A stretch of 64,000 nucleotides of DNA. It comes from Thiohalobacter thiocyanaticus. Its GTDB lineage: Bacteria; Pseudomonadota; Gammaproteobacteria; Thiohalobacterales; Thiohalobacteraceae. The notes beneath the pieces are model-generated. The model worked only from the letters and a program-made list of their open reading frames with translations. It had not been told where the DNA came from and did no database searches. The translations under genes and the position numbers were made by a program. The stretch covers positions 1-64,000 of the forward strand of contig NZ_QZMU01000002.1 in the NCBI RefSeq assembly GCF_003932505.1, written 5' to 3'. This document shows positions 32,944-41,462 of the stretch, piece after piece. Position 1 is the stretch's first letter, and every line of letters begins with the position of its first letter.

Positions 32944-34020
32944 ATGGCACTTGAAGACATGCGCCAGCCGATCGAATCCGGCTGCCCTGACGGCTTCCAG
33001 TACACCCATCCGGTCATGATGAAGAACTATGGCCAGTGGAAATGGCACGATCATCCGCGTCCGGGTGTTCTGCGCCACGTCGCCTACAGCGGCGACACCA
33101 TCTGGACCGTCAAGGCCGGCACCCAGCGTATCCTCGACGTTTTCACCCTGCGCAAGCTGTGTGACATCGGCGATCAGTACGCGGACGGCTATGTCCGTTT
33201 CACCCTGCGTTCCAACATCGAGTACATGGTCACCGATGAAGCCAAGGTCGAGCCGCTGATCAAGGCACTCGAAGACGCCGGTTTCATCGTCGGCGGCACC
33301 GCAAACTCCGTTTCCATGATCTCGCACACCCAGGGTTGGCTGCACTGCGACATCCCCGGCACCGACGCCTCCGGCGTGGTGAAGGCGATGATGGACGAAC
33401 TCATCGACGAGTTCCGCAACTGCAACATGCCCAACCGTGTGCACCTGACCACTTCCTGCTGCCAGATCAACTGCGGCGGTCAGGGCGACATCGCCATCAA
33501 CGTACAGCACACCAAGCCGCCGAAGATCAATCACGACCTGGTCTCCAACGTCTGCGAGCGTCCTTCCGTGGTTGCACGCTGCCCGGTGGCCGCCATTCGT
33601 CCGGCCATGGTCAACGGCAAGCCCTCGCTGGAAGTGGACGAGAAGAAGTGTATCTGCTGCGGCGCCTGCTATCCGCCCTGCCCCCCGATGCAGATCAACG
33701 ATGCCGAACACACCAAGCTCGCGATCTGGGTGGGCGGCAACCACTCCAACGCCCGTGGCAAGCCGACCTTCCAGAAGCTGGTCGCAGCCGGCATCCCCAA
33801 CAACCCGCCGCGCTGGCCGGAGGCAACCGCCATCGTCAAGCGCATCCTGAACGCCTACAAGGAAGGCGCCAAGGACTGGGAGCGCATCAACGACTGGATC
33901 GAGCGCATCGGCTGGCCCCGCTTCTTCGAGGTCACCGGCCTGCCCTTTACCAAGTACCACATCGACAACTGGAGAGGTGCACGCAACAGCCTGAACGCCT
34001 CCACCCATATCCGCTTCTGA
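32944..34020 (+). CDS. dsrB: reverse dissimilatory sulfite reductase, beta subunit
   Basis: 358 residues from the ATG at 32944 with AGGAG upstream. Motifs: TTSCCQINCGGQGDIA with the siroheme-cluster cysteines, a second Cys pair in VCERPSVVARCPV, and a ferredoxin insert KKCICCGACYPPCPPM. Partner of DsrA in the sulfite-forming enzyme. Separated from dsrA by a hairpin-bearing 82-bp gap and from dsrE by another structured gap. Confidence 0.98.
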   Translation: MALEDMRQPIESGCPDGFQYTHPVMMKNYGQWKWHDHPRPGVLRHVAYSGDTIWTVKAGTQRILDVFTLRKLCDIGDQYADGYVRFTLRSNIEYMVTDEAKVEPLIKALEDAGFIVGGTANSVSMISHTQGWLHCDIPGTDASGVVKAMMDELIDEFRNCNMPNRVHLTTSCCQINCGGQGDIAINVQHTKPPKINHDLVSNVCERPSVVARCPVAAIRPAMVNGKPSLEVDEKKCICCGACYPPCPPMQINDAEHTKLAIWVGGNHSNARGKPTFQKLVAAGIPNNPPRWPEATAIVKRILNAYKEGAKDWERINDWIERIGWPRFFEVTGLPFTKYHIDNWRGARNSLNASTHIRF

Positions 34021-34050
34021 ACGCGGCCGGGTAGACAGGCTGTCCCAGTT

Positions 34051-34104
34051 GGTCAGGGTGCGGTTAGTGCACGGCGCTAACCGCACCACTTTAATCAACT
34101 GACC
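34051..34104 (+). promoter_or_regulatory. nested hairpin dsrB-dsrE
   Basis: GGTGCGGTTAG (34057-34067) pairs perfectly with CTAACCGCACC (34077-34087), and an outer pair GGTCAG/CTGACC (34051-34056, 34099-34104) encloses it. No T-run follows. It may stabilise dsrAB mRNA or attenuate read-through. Confidence 0.55.
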
Positions 34105-34142
34105 GAATTGGATGTGCAACGAGAACCGAAGGACAGAAGTAG

Positions 34143-34535
34143 ATGAAACTTGCGGTAATGGTAAACGAAGGCCCCTATCAACATCAGAGCGCGGACAGCG
34201 CGCTGCAGTTCACCAAGGCGGCGCTGGAGAAGGGGCATGAGGTGTTTCGTGTGTTCTTCTACCACGACGGTGTGAACAACGGCACGCGGTTCGGTGTACC
34301 GCCCCAGGACGATCGCAACATCACCGTTCAGTGGTCCGAACTGGCCGAGCAACACAACATCGATCTGGTCGTATGTGTGGCAGCAGCCCAGCGCCGCGGC
34401 CTGCTTGACGAGAACGAAGCCAAGCGCCACGGCAAGGACGGCAATAATATCGCCAACGGCTTCCGGATTTCGGGCCTGGGTCAGTTGATCGAAGCTGGCA
34501 TCCAGAGCGACCGGCTCGTCGTATTCGGCGATTGA
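34143..34535 (+). CDS. dsrE: sulfur relay protein DsrE
   Basis: 130 residues. Cys78 in DLVVCVAAAQRRG is at the position of the active cysteine of Allochromatium DsrE. The DsrE/F fold begins MKLAVMVNEGPY. DsrEFH forms an alpha2beta2gamma2 heterohexamer related to TusBCD that passes persulfide sulfur to DsrC. Found with dsrL, it marks the oxidative pathway. Confidence 0.97.
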   Translation: MKLAVMVNEGPYQHQSADSALQFTKAALEKGHEVFRVFFYHDGVNNGTRFGVPPQDDRNITVQWSELAEQHNIDLVVCVAAAQRRGLLDENEAKRHGKDGNNIANGFRISGLGQLIEAGIQSDRLVVFGD

Positions 34536-34563
34536 GAGTTACTGACTAGAAGGTTTCAGAAAT

Positions 34564-34980
34564 ATGGAAAACGAGGGCGGTATCAAGAAGTTCATGTATG
34601 TGAACCGTAAGGCACCTTACGGGACCATTTACGCACTCGAATCCCTGGAGGTGGTCCTGATCGGCGCAGCCTTCGATCAGGATGTCAGCCTGGCATTCCT
34701 GGACGACGGCGTCTACCAGCTGGCAAAGGGCCAGGACACCAAGGGCATCGGCATGAAGAATTTCTCGCCGATCTACAAGGTCCTCGGGGATTACGACATC
34801 AACAAGCTGTATGTCGAAAAGGAATCACTCGAAGCCCGCGGTCTCACCCTCGATGACCTGCAGGAAATCATGTACGAGGACGAGGATGACGACTGGGAGG
34901 AAAAGCCCTCCATCCGTGTGGTCAGCGCCGCCGAGCTGCGCGACCTGATGGATGAACAGGACATCGTTCTCAGCTTCTAG
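34564..34980 (+). CDS. dsrF: sulfur relay protein DsrF
   Basis: 138 residues, DsrE/F-like fold (FMYVNRKAPYGTIYALESLE, LIGAAFDQDVSLAFLDDGVY). No cysteine is seen at the DsrE active position, as usual for the TusC/DsrF subunit. It lies 28 bp after dsrE and 20 bp before dsrH, as part of the EFH block. Confidence 0.96.
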   Translation: MENEGGIKKFMYVNRKAPYGTIYALESLEVVLIGAAFDQDVSLAFLDDGVYQLAKGQDTKGIGMKNFSPIYKVLGDYDINKLYVEKESLEARGLTLDDLQEIMYEDEDDDWEEKPSIRVVSAAELRDLMDEQDIVLSF

Positions 34981-35000
34981 GAACCAAGGGAGATTCAGTG

Positions 35001-35309
35001 ATGGCAATGCTGCATACAGTCAACAAATCACCTTTCGAGAATCGCTCCCTGGATTCATGCCTCGGACGCATCAAGGACGGCGCTGCCGTGCTGCTGTTCG
35101 AGGACGCGGTCTACGGCGCGATGAAAGGTACCGCCGTTGCAGGCAAGGTCCAGTCCGCGATGGAGAAGAGCAAAGTCTACGTGTTAGGCCCTGACCTCAG
35201 GGCACGTGGTATGAGCGAGGATCAGGTCCTGGACGGTATCAATGTCGTCGACTACGGCGGATTCGTCGACCTGGTCACTGAGCACGACAGTGTTCAGGCC
35301 TGGCTCTGA
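35001..35309 (+). CDS. dsrH: sulfur relay protein DsrH
   Basis: 102 residues from the ATG at 35001. A GTG one codon earlier is possible, but the ATG puts the conserved cysteine at position 20 (LDSCLGRIKDG), as in Allochromatium DsrH. TusB/DsrH fold. Third subunit of the DsrEFH sulfurtransferase. Confidence 0.96.
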   Translation: MAMLHTVNKSPFENRSLDSCLGRIKDGAAVLLFEDAVYGAMKGTAVAGKVQSAMEKSKVYVLGPDLRARGMSEDQVLDGINVVDYGGFVDLVTEHDSVQAWL

Positions 35310-35357
35310 CATTTTTGGTTATTTCATTTCTGCTCCAACAGCACGAGGAGATCGATC

Positions 35358-35690
35358 ATGGCAATCGAAGTAAACGGCAAGACCTACGAGACTGACGAAG
35401 AGGGTTACCTGGCCAACCTGAACGACTGGGAGCCCGAAGTGGCAACCGCCATGGCCAAGGAAGACGGCACCGAGCTGAGCGAGAGCCACTGGGAAGTAAT
35501 CAACTTCCTGCGCGAGTACTACGAAGAGTATCAGATCGCTCCTGCCGTGCGCGTCCTGACCAAGGCCATCGGCAAGAAGCTGGGCAAGGACAAGGGCAAC
35601 AGCAAGTACCTGTACGAGCTGTTCCCCTACGGTCCGGCCAAGCAGGCGTGCAAGTACGCCGGCCTGCCCAAGCCGACCGGCTGCGTCTGA
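35358..35690 (+). CDS. dsrC: sulfur carrier protein DsrC
   Basis: 110 residues. The flexible C-terminal arm ends QACKYAGLPKPTGCV, with CysB = Cys98 and CysA = Cys109, both needed to carry sulfur to DsrAB and form the trisulfide processed by DsrMKJOP. The ATG has GAGGAGA upstream. It is the only member of three DsrC-family genes here with both cysteines. In Allochromatium dsrC has an extra promoter of its own; the 48-bp gap here is too short to judge. Confidence 0.98.
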   Translation: MAIEVNGKTYETDEEGYLANLNDWEPEVATAMAKEDGTELSESHWEVINFLREYYEEYQIAPAVRVLTKAIGKKLGKDKGNSKYLYELFPYGPAKQACKYAGLPKPTGCV

Positions 35691-35705
35691 TCACGACAAC
35701 TCCGT

Positions 35706-35737
35706 GATTGCCGGGGGAGGTATCCCCTCCCCCAATC
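35706..35737 (+). promoter_or_regulatory. intercistronic hairpin dsrC-dsrM
   Basis: GGGGGAGG (35713-35720) pairs with CCTCCCCC (35726-35733), extended by GATT/AATC. No T-run. By position it could raise dsrC mRNA stability over downstream genes. Confidence 0.55.
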
Positions 35738-35771
35738 ATTACTACAGAATTGCAACAGTGAGGAGACGACG

Positions 35772-36500
35772 GTGTCGTTTGTGAGTATCGCTTACACCGC
35801 GCTGTTTTATGCCGCAGCGATAGTATTTCTGGTTGGGGTCGGTGCGCGGATCTACCGCTATGCCAGGACACCGGCACCGCTGAAGATCCCGACCACGCCG
35901 GCACCGACGACCACGGGCGGCGTCGTTCTGCGCATGTTCCGCGAAGTCGTCTTCTTCCAGAGCCTGTTCCGCTCCAACAAGTGGATCTGGTTGTTCGGCT
36001 GGATTTTTCACTTCTCACTGTTACTGGTGCTTCTGCGCCACATCCGTTATTTCCAGGATCAGATCTGGCTGTGGGTGAGCCTGATCCAGCCTTTCGGCAA
36101 GTACGCCGCCTTCGGCATGGTCATCGGCCTGCTGGGTCTGTGGGCGCGGCGTGTCCTGGTCGATCGCGTGCGCTACATCAGCGCTCCGTCCGATCATCTG
36201 ATGCTGGCGCTGCTGCTCGGCATCGGCCTCAGCGGCATGATGATGACCTTCGTCTCACATACCGATATCGTGTCCGTCAAGGCGTTCTTCCTGGGCATGA
36301 TCCGCTTTTCGCCGCAGGAACTGCCGACTGACCCGGCCCTGCTGATCCACCTTTTCCTGGTAGCACTGCTGTTGATCGTGTTCCCTATCAGCAAACTGCT
36401 GCACGCACCCGGTGTGTTCTTCAGCCCGACCCGGAACCAGGTCGACAACCCGCGTGAAAAGCGGCATCTGGCACCGTGGGCTGCCGAGCTGGAAAAATAA
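35772..36500 (+). CDS. dsrM: membrane cytochrome b subunit DsrM
   Basis: 242 residues from a GTG behind AGGAGACGACG. NarI-like: about five to six membrane helices (YTALFYAAAIVFLVGVGARI, WLFGWIFHFSLLLVLL, LMLALLLGIGLSGMMM, LLIHLFLVALLLIVFPI). Histidines in HFSLL, LLRH and LIHLF are candidates for haem b ligands. Exchanges electrons between the quinone pool and DsrK. Short relative to sulfate-reducer homologues, as usual in sulfur oxidisers. Confidence 0.96.
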   Translation: MSFVSIAYTALFYAAAIVFLVGVGARIYRYARTPAPLKIPTTPAPTTTGGVVLRMFREVVFFQSLFRSNKWIWLFGWIFHFSLLLVLLRHIRYFQDQIWLWVSLIQPFGKYAAFGMVIGLLGLWARRVLVDRVRYISAPSDHLMLALLLGIGLSGMMMTFVSHTDIVSVKAFFLGMIRFSPQELPTDPALLIHLFLVALLLIVFPISKLLHAPGVFFSPTRNQVDNPREKRHLAPWAAELEK

Positions 36501-36548
36501 TCGCAGAGTTTTGTGACACCTTTGCGGCAGTAGACTTAGGAGCGAACT

Positions 36549-38075
36549 GTGGCTGACTTTGACGTCCCGAAATTTAGAGAGATTCCCATCATCCCGAAGC
36601 TCGAGGAAGGGACGATGGAGCACAGCAAGCCGTACGTCGCCAAGGCCGATTTCCAGCAGCCTCTGGGCTACCCCGGCGAGCTGGTCGACAACTGGAAGGA
36701 AGTCGCCATCGACAAGATGGGCGAACTGCTGGGCAAGTACCGCTCGTTCCAGGTGTTCCTCGATGCCTGCGTCAAGTGCGGCGCCTGCACCGACAAGTGC
36801 CACTATTATCTCGGTACCACCGACCCCAAGAACATGCCGGTGGGACGCCAGGACCTGCTGCGCAAGGTCTACCGTCGCTACTTCACCTTTGCCGGCAAGT
36901 ATTTCCCCAAGCTGGTCGGTGCCGAGGACCTGAGCGAGGAAGTGCTGGACGACTGGTACAGCTACTTCCATCAATGCTCCCAGTGCCGGCGCTGCTCCGT
37001 GTTCTGCCCCTACGGGATCGACACCGCCGAGATCTCCATGGCCGCGCGCGAAATCATGGACGCCGTCGGCAAGGGTCAGAAATACTGCAACGAGATCATC
37101 GGCAAGGTGTTCAAGGTCGGCAACAATCTCGGCCTGCCCCAGCCCGCGCTGGAAAATACGCTGGAGGGGATCGAGGAGGACGTCGAGGACGATACCGGCG
37201 TCAAGGTACGCTACCCGCTGGACGAGAAAGGCGCCGAGGTACTGCTGGTCACCCCGTCGGCCGATTTCTTCGCCGAGCCCCACGTGGACGGCCTGATCGG
37301 CTACGGCAAGGTTTTCCATGAGGCCGGCATCAGCTGGACCCTGAGCTCTCATGCTTCGGAAGCGGCCAACTTCGGCATGTTCATCGGCTCCTACGAGAAC
37401 ATGCGCCGGGTGTCCATGCGCATCCGCGAGGCGGCGCTGGATCTCGGCGTGAAGCGCATCATCTTCGGCGAGTGCGGGCATGCCTGGCGTGTGGCCTACA
37501 GCTTCCTGAACACCCTGGCCGGTCCTTTCGACTTCCTGGACCCGAACTACCCTGTCCCGCAGCACATCTGCGAGTTCACGCATGATCTGATCAAGCAGGG
37601 CAAGCTGAACCTGGACAAGTCGCGCAACGACGACATGAGCCTGACCTACCACGATTCCTGCAACGTGTCCCGTGCCTCACGCATGGGCGATACGCCCGGG
37701 GGTCAGTTCAGCATCCCGCGCGATATCATCCGGGCCAGCTGCAACAACTTCTACGACATGTCGGCCGACACCATTTACGACAGCACTTACTGCTGCGGTG
37801 GCGGCGGCGGTCTGCTGACGGACGATTTGATGGAGCTGCGCGTCAAGGGCGCGCTGCCCCGCATGGAAGCGCTCAAGAAAGTTGTGGATGAACACGGCGT
37901 CACGCACATGGCCGCGATCTGCGCCATCTGCAAGAGCCAGTTCGCCAAGGTAATGCCGTACTACGGCTTCACTCTCGATCAGATCGTCAGCGTCCATCAG
38001 CTGGTCAGCAACGCGCTTATCCTGACCGGCCAGAAATCGGACGACGACGATGATGACGCGAGTGACGAGGATTGA
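36549..38075 (+). CDS. dsrK: Fe-S protein DsrK (HdrD-like)
   Basis: 508 residues from a GTG. Two [4Fe-4S] motifs, CVKCGACTDKCHYY and CSQCRRCSVFCPYG, precede two CCG-type regions for the non-cubane catalytic cluster (GECGHAWR and STYCCGGGGGLL). It acts on the DsrC disulfide/trisulfide at the cytoplasmic face with DsrM. The C-terminus is strikingly acidic (DDDDDASDED). Confidence 0.97.
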   Translation: MADFDVPKFREIPIIPKLEEGTMEHSKPYVAKADFQQPLGYPGELVDNWKEVAIDKMGELLGKYRSFQVFLDACVKCGACTDKCHYYLGTTDPKNMPVGRQDLLRKVYRRYFTFAGKYFPKLVGAEDLSEEVLDDWYSYFHQCSQCRRCSVFCPYGIDTAEISMAAREIMDAVGKGQKYCNEIIGKVFKVGNNLGLPQPALENTLEGIEEDVEDDTGVKVRYPLDEKGAEVLLVTPSADFFAEPHVDGLIGYGKVFHEAGISWTLSSHASEAANFGMFIGSYENMRRVSMRIREAALDLGVKRIIFGECGHAWRVAYSFLNTLAGPFDFLDPNYPVPQHICEFTHDLIKQGKLNLDKSRNDDMSLTYHDSCNVSRASRMGDTPGGQFSIPRDIIRASCNNFYDMSADTIYDSTYCCGGGGGLLTDDLMELRVKGALPRMEALKKVVDEHGVTHMAAICAICKSQFAKVMPYYGFTLDQIVSVHQLVSNALILTGQKSDDDDDDASDED

Positions 38076-38162
38076 TTTGCTTGCAGTAATTCGGACGTAC
38101 AATTTTTAATCTCTAGATACGAATACCGGCATACCGGGTTCACCTAGATCAGGAGAACAGGC

Positions 38163-40112
38163 ATGGCAACTTCCCAAGACGACATGAAACTCACTTTCCG
38201 CAAGTTCGAGGACGGCGAACACACCTGGAGCAGCATGCACGACAAGATTTTCGTCGCCGACGAATCTCACAAGTGCCCTGTATACGTTCACCGTACGCCG
38301 CCCTGCCAGGGAAGCTGTCCGTCGGGTGAGGACATCCGCGGCTGGCTGCAGATCGTGCGCGGCATCGAGAAGCCGCCCCAGGACGTCAGCATGCATGAAT
38401 ACGCCTTCCAGCGTCTGACCGAATCCAACCCCTTCCCCGCCATGATGGGACGCGTCTGCCCGGCCCCGTGCCAGGACGGCTGTAACCGCAACGAGGTCGA
38501 GGATTTCGTCGGCATCAACGCCGTCGAGCAGTTCATTGGCGACAGCGCGGTCACGAACGACTTCAAATACGAAGCACCGGCACTCAAGACCGAGAAGAAG
38601 GTCGCCATCATCGGCGGCGGCCCGGCCGGCATGGCCGCTGCCTATCATCTGCGTCGCCGCGGCATCGCCAGCTGCATCTTCGATGACCACGACAAACTCG
38701 GCGGCATGATGGAATACGGCATCCCCGGTTACCGTATCCCACGTACCCATCTGACCCATGAGATCAACCGTATCGTGGAGATGGGCGACATCGAGGTGCG
38801 TACCAACACCCGCGTCGGCAAGGACGTGACGGTCGATGCACTGGAGAAGGAATTCGACGCCATTGTCTGGGCCATCGGCTGCAAGACCGGCCGCGGTCTG
38901 CCCGTCGAGGGCTGGGAAGGCACCCCGAACTGCGTCTCCGGCGTGGCTTTCCTGGAGGCCTACAACAAGGGCGACCTGCAGGTCACCGCCGACAAGGTGG
39001 TCTGCGTCGGCGGCGGCGACACCTCCATCGACGTGGTCTCCGTAGCCCGTCGCCTGGGCAAGATCTCCACCATCAATGAGAAAGAGCGTCCCGAGGAGGT
39101 CATCCACGGCTACACCGCCCACGATGCCGCCATGACCGCTGCCCGTGAAGGTGCCGAGGTCACCCTGACCGCACTGTTCCCGAAGGAAGAGATGACGGCC
39201 ACCGAACACGAGGTGCGCGACGCCCTGGCAGAAGGCGTGACCATTCTCAATGAAGTCATGCCCGTCGCCCTGGTCAAGGACGACAACGGCCGCGCCACCG
39301 CCCTGCGCATGGCCAAGTGCGAGATCAAGGACGGCCGCCCGACTCCGGCCGAAGGCACTGAGTTCGACATCGAAGCCGACCTGATCGTGGCCGCCATCGG
39401 CCAGGGCGGTGACCTGGCCGGCCTGGAAGATTTCGACAATGGTCGCGGTCTGATGGATTCGGACCAGTACTATCAGGTACCGAACCGTCCGGGCCATTTC
39501 GTGGCCGGCGACATCATCCGTCCGCACCTGCTGACCACGGCCATCGGCCAGGCCTCCATCGCCGCCGAGAGCATCGAGCACTATCTGAACAACGAGTCTC
39601 AGGTCAAGCGGCCCAAGGTCGACAAGCACCACTTCGATCTGCTGGCCAAGCTCAACGAGGCCAACCTGTCACCGATCGAGTTCCAGCCCCAGGGCGACAT
39701 GCGCGGCACCTCCGAGGCCAAGTATGCGGTGCATAACTACGAGGACCGCGCCAGCCAGGAGATCATCCCGCACACCGAGCTGTTCCTGGGTCACTTCTCC
39801 TACACGCCGCGGGTCAAGCGCAAGGAGCACGGCCCGGGTGCCGAGGAAGTGCTGGGGCATTTCGAGGAGCGTTACGACTGCTACACGGATGATGAAGCCG
39901 TGTCCGAGGCCGGCCGCTGCATGAGCTGTGGCATGTGTTTCGAGTGCGACAACTGCGTCATCTACTGCCCGCAGGATGCGGTCTATCGTGTCAACAAGGC
40001 CGAGTCGACCACCGGGCGTTATGTCGCGACCGATTACACGCGCTGCATCGGCTGTCATATCTGTGCGGATGTCTGCCCCACCGGCTACATCGACATGGCC
40101 ATGGGTGAATAA
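38163..40112 (+). CDS. dsrL: iron-sulfur flavoprotein DsrL
   Basis: 649 residues, start after AGGAGAAC. Domains in order: N-terminal cysteine segment (PPCQGSCPSG, CPAPCQDGCNRN), FAD-binding IIGGGPAGMAAAYHL, NAD(P)H-binding VCVGGGDTSIDVV, a linker, and a C-terminal 2x[4Fe-4S] ferredoxin part (CMSCGMCFECDNC, CIGCHICADVC). GltD-like NAD(P)H:acceptor oxidoreductase that couples to DsrAB in sulfur oxidisers. Its presence, without dsrD, supports the oxidative direction. Confidence 0.97.
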   Translation: MATSQDDMKLTFRKFEDGEHTWSSMHDKIFVADESHKCPVYVHRTPPCQGSCPSGEDIRGWLQIVRGIEKPPQDVSMHEYAFQRLTESNPFPAMMGRVCPAPCQDGCNRNEVEDFVGINAVEQFIGDSAVTNDFKYEAPALKTEKKVAIIGGGPAGMAAAYHLRRRGIASCIFDDHDKLGGMMEYGIPGYRIPRTHLTHEINRIVEMGDIEVRTNTRVGKDVTVDALEKEFDAIVWAIGCKTGRGLPVEGWEGTPNCVSGVAFLEAYNKGDLQVTADKVVCVGGGDTSIDVVSVARRLGKISTINEKERPEEVIHGYTAHDAAMTAAREGAEVTLTALFPKEEMTATEHEVRDALAEGVTILNEVMPVALVKDDNGRATALRMAKCEIKDGRPTPAEGTEFDIEADLIVAAIGQGGDLAGLEDFDNGRGLMDSDQYYQVPNRPGHFVAGDIIRPHLLTTAIGQASIAAESIEHYLNNESQVKRPKVDKHHFDLLAKLNEANLSPIEFQPQGDMRGTSEAKYAVHNYEDRASQEIIPHTELFLGHFSYTPRVKRKEHGPGAEEVLGHFEERYDCYTDDEAVSEAGRCMSCGMCFECDNCVIYCPQDAVYRVNKAESTTGRYVATDYTRCIGCHICADVCPTGYIDMAMGE

Positions 40113-40150
40113 AACGACATCCCCGCACAGCAGCAGCATTAGGAGTGGAC

Positions 40151-40660
40151 ATGACGCGGTTGTTTAAACCCCTGCAGTCACTGGTTCTGGCAGTCGGGAT
40201 GGCCTTTCTGGCCATCCCGCTGCTTGCCGGCGCCGAGGTTCCCCGGCCGGACATCCCGCAGGCCAATGCCCGCTACAGCGAGGCCCAGGGATGTGTCGAA
40301 CCGACGGAGGAGATGCGCAAGAATCACATGGAGTACATCCTCCATCAGCGTGACGAGACCATGCGCCAGGGCGTGCGCACCAAGCAGTACAGCCTGGAGG
40401 AATGCATCAACTGCCATGTTCCCAAGCCCGAATCCGGCAAAATCGTGCGCAGCGACAGCAAGGAACATTTCTGCAGCAGCTGCCACAGCTATGCGGCGGT
40501 GAAGATCGACTGCTTTTCCTGCCATCGCGACACGCCAATGCCGGATGCCGAGCCCGGCATGCACCGGCTTGGCGGCGGCAAGGGCCATCACTTCACCGAA
40601 ACCGAAACCGAGCTGACTGCCGACGTACTGCGGGCAGCCACGGAGGAAGGACTGCAATGA
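40151..40660 (+). CDS. dsrJ: periplasmic triheme cytochrome DsrJ
   Basis: 169 residues from the ATG at 40151, placed 5 bp after AGGAG; an upstream in-frame GTG at 40145 is rejected. An N-terminal hydrophobic segment (LVLAVGMAFLAIPLLAG) serves as signal or anchor. Three CXXCH motifs (CINCH, CSSCH, CFSCH) bind haem c. Part of the DsrMKJOP transmembrane complex. It overlaps dsrO by 4 bp. Confidence 0.96.
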   Translation: MTRLFKPLQSLVLAVGMAFLAIPLLAGAEVPRPDIPQANARYSEAQGCVEPTEEMRKNHMEYILHQRDETMRQGVRTKQYSLEECINCHVPKPESGKIVRSDSKEHFCSSCHSYAAVKIDCFSCHRDTPMPDAEPGMHRLGGGKGHHFTETETELTADVLRAATEEGLQ

Positions 40661-41424
40661 GCGAGCACGTAGACACCTCACGCCGCCGCTTCATTGGCGG
40701 GACGGCAGGTGCCGCTGCCGGCATGAGCATCGCGCCCGGCGTGTTTCTCAACCAGGTCGCACAGGCCAAGCCCGCCGATCAGCCTGTCACCAGCGAGAAT
40801 CGCTGGGGCATGCTGATCGACACCAACAAGTGCGGCGACGGCTGCGATGCCTGCGTGCGCGGCTGCATGGAAGAGAATGGCTGGGGTGACATCAACGACA
40901 GCGAACCCCACTCCGCACCCGAGCAGAAGGCACAATGGATCCGCATCGTCGAACTGCGTGACACCCGCACCGGCTATGCCCACCAGTTGCCCTTGATGTG
41001 CCAGCACTGCAAGCATCCGCCCTGTGTGGACGTCTGCCCTACCGGCGCCTCCATGAAGCGTGCCGATGGCATCGTGCTGGTCGACAAGCACATCTGCATC
41101 GGCTGCCGTTACTGCATGATGGCCTGCCCCTACAAGGCCCGCTCCTTCATCCACGAGGATCTGCAGGATCAGCTGGTCGTCGCCCCGCGCGGCAAGGGTA
41201 CGGTCGAGAGCTGCACCCTGTGCGTGCACCGGGTCGACAGGGATGGCGCCGATGCCGTCCCTGCCTGTGCCGAAGCCTGTGCAGCGGAAGGCCATGACGC
41301 CTTCGTGTTCGGCGATCTGAACGATCCGAACAGCGAGATTTCGCGCCAGCTGGCCCTGCATGGCGGCACCGAGATCCGCGCCGACCTGGGTCTCGACCTG
41401 GGTGTTCGTTACCGCGGCATCTGA
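40657..41424 (+). CDS. dsrO: periplasmic ferredoxin DsrO
   Basis: 255 residues, Tat signal SRRRFIGGTAG at the N-terminus, so exported folded. Four cysteine groups for [4Fe-4S] clusters: CGDGCDACVRGC, CQHCKHPPC with CPTGA, CIGCRYCMMACPY, and CTLC with a later CAEAC. It transfers electrons between DsrJ and DsrP. Coupled to dsrJ. Confidence 0.97.
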   Translation: MSEHVDTSRRRFIGGTAGAAAGMSIAPGVFLNQVAQAKPADQPVTSENRWGMLIDTNKCGDGCDACVRGCMEENGWGDINDSEPHSAPEQKAQWIRIVELRDTRTGYAHQLPLMCQHCKHPPCVDVCPTGASMKRADGIVLVDKHICIGCRYCMMACPYKARSFIHEDLQDQLVVAPRGKGTVESCTLCVHRVDRDGADAVPACAEACAAEGHDAFVFGDLNDPNSEISRQLALHGGTEIRADLGLDLGVRYRGI

Positions 41425-41462
41425 TCAACTCCACAGACGCACAAGCATAAGAGCCAGGATCC

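Noticed and set aside
40145-40150. GTG start for dsrJ two codons upstream
   Set aside because: It overlaps the AGGAG sequence itself; the ATG at 40151 has correct spacing.
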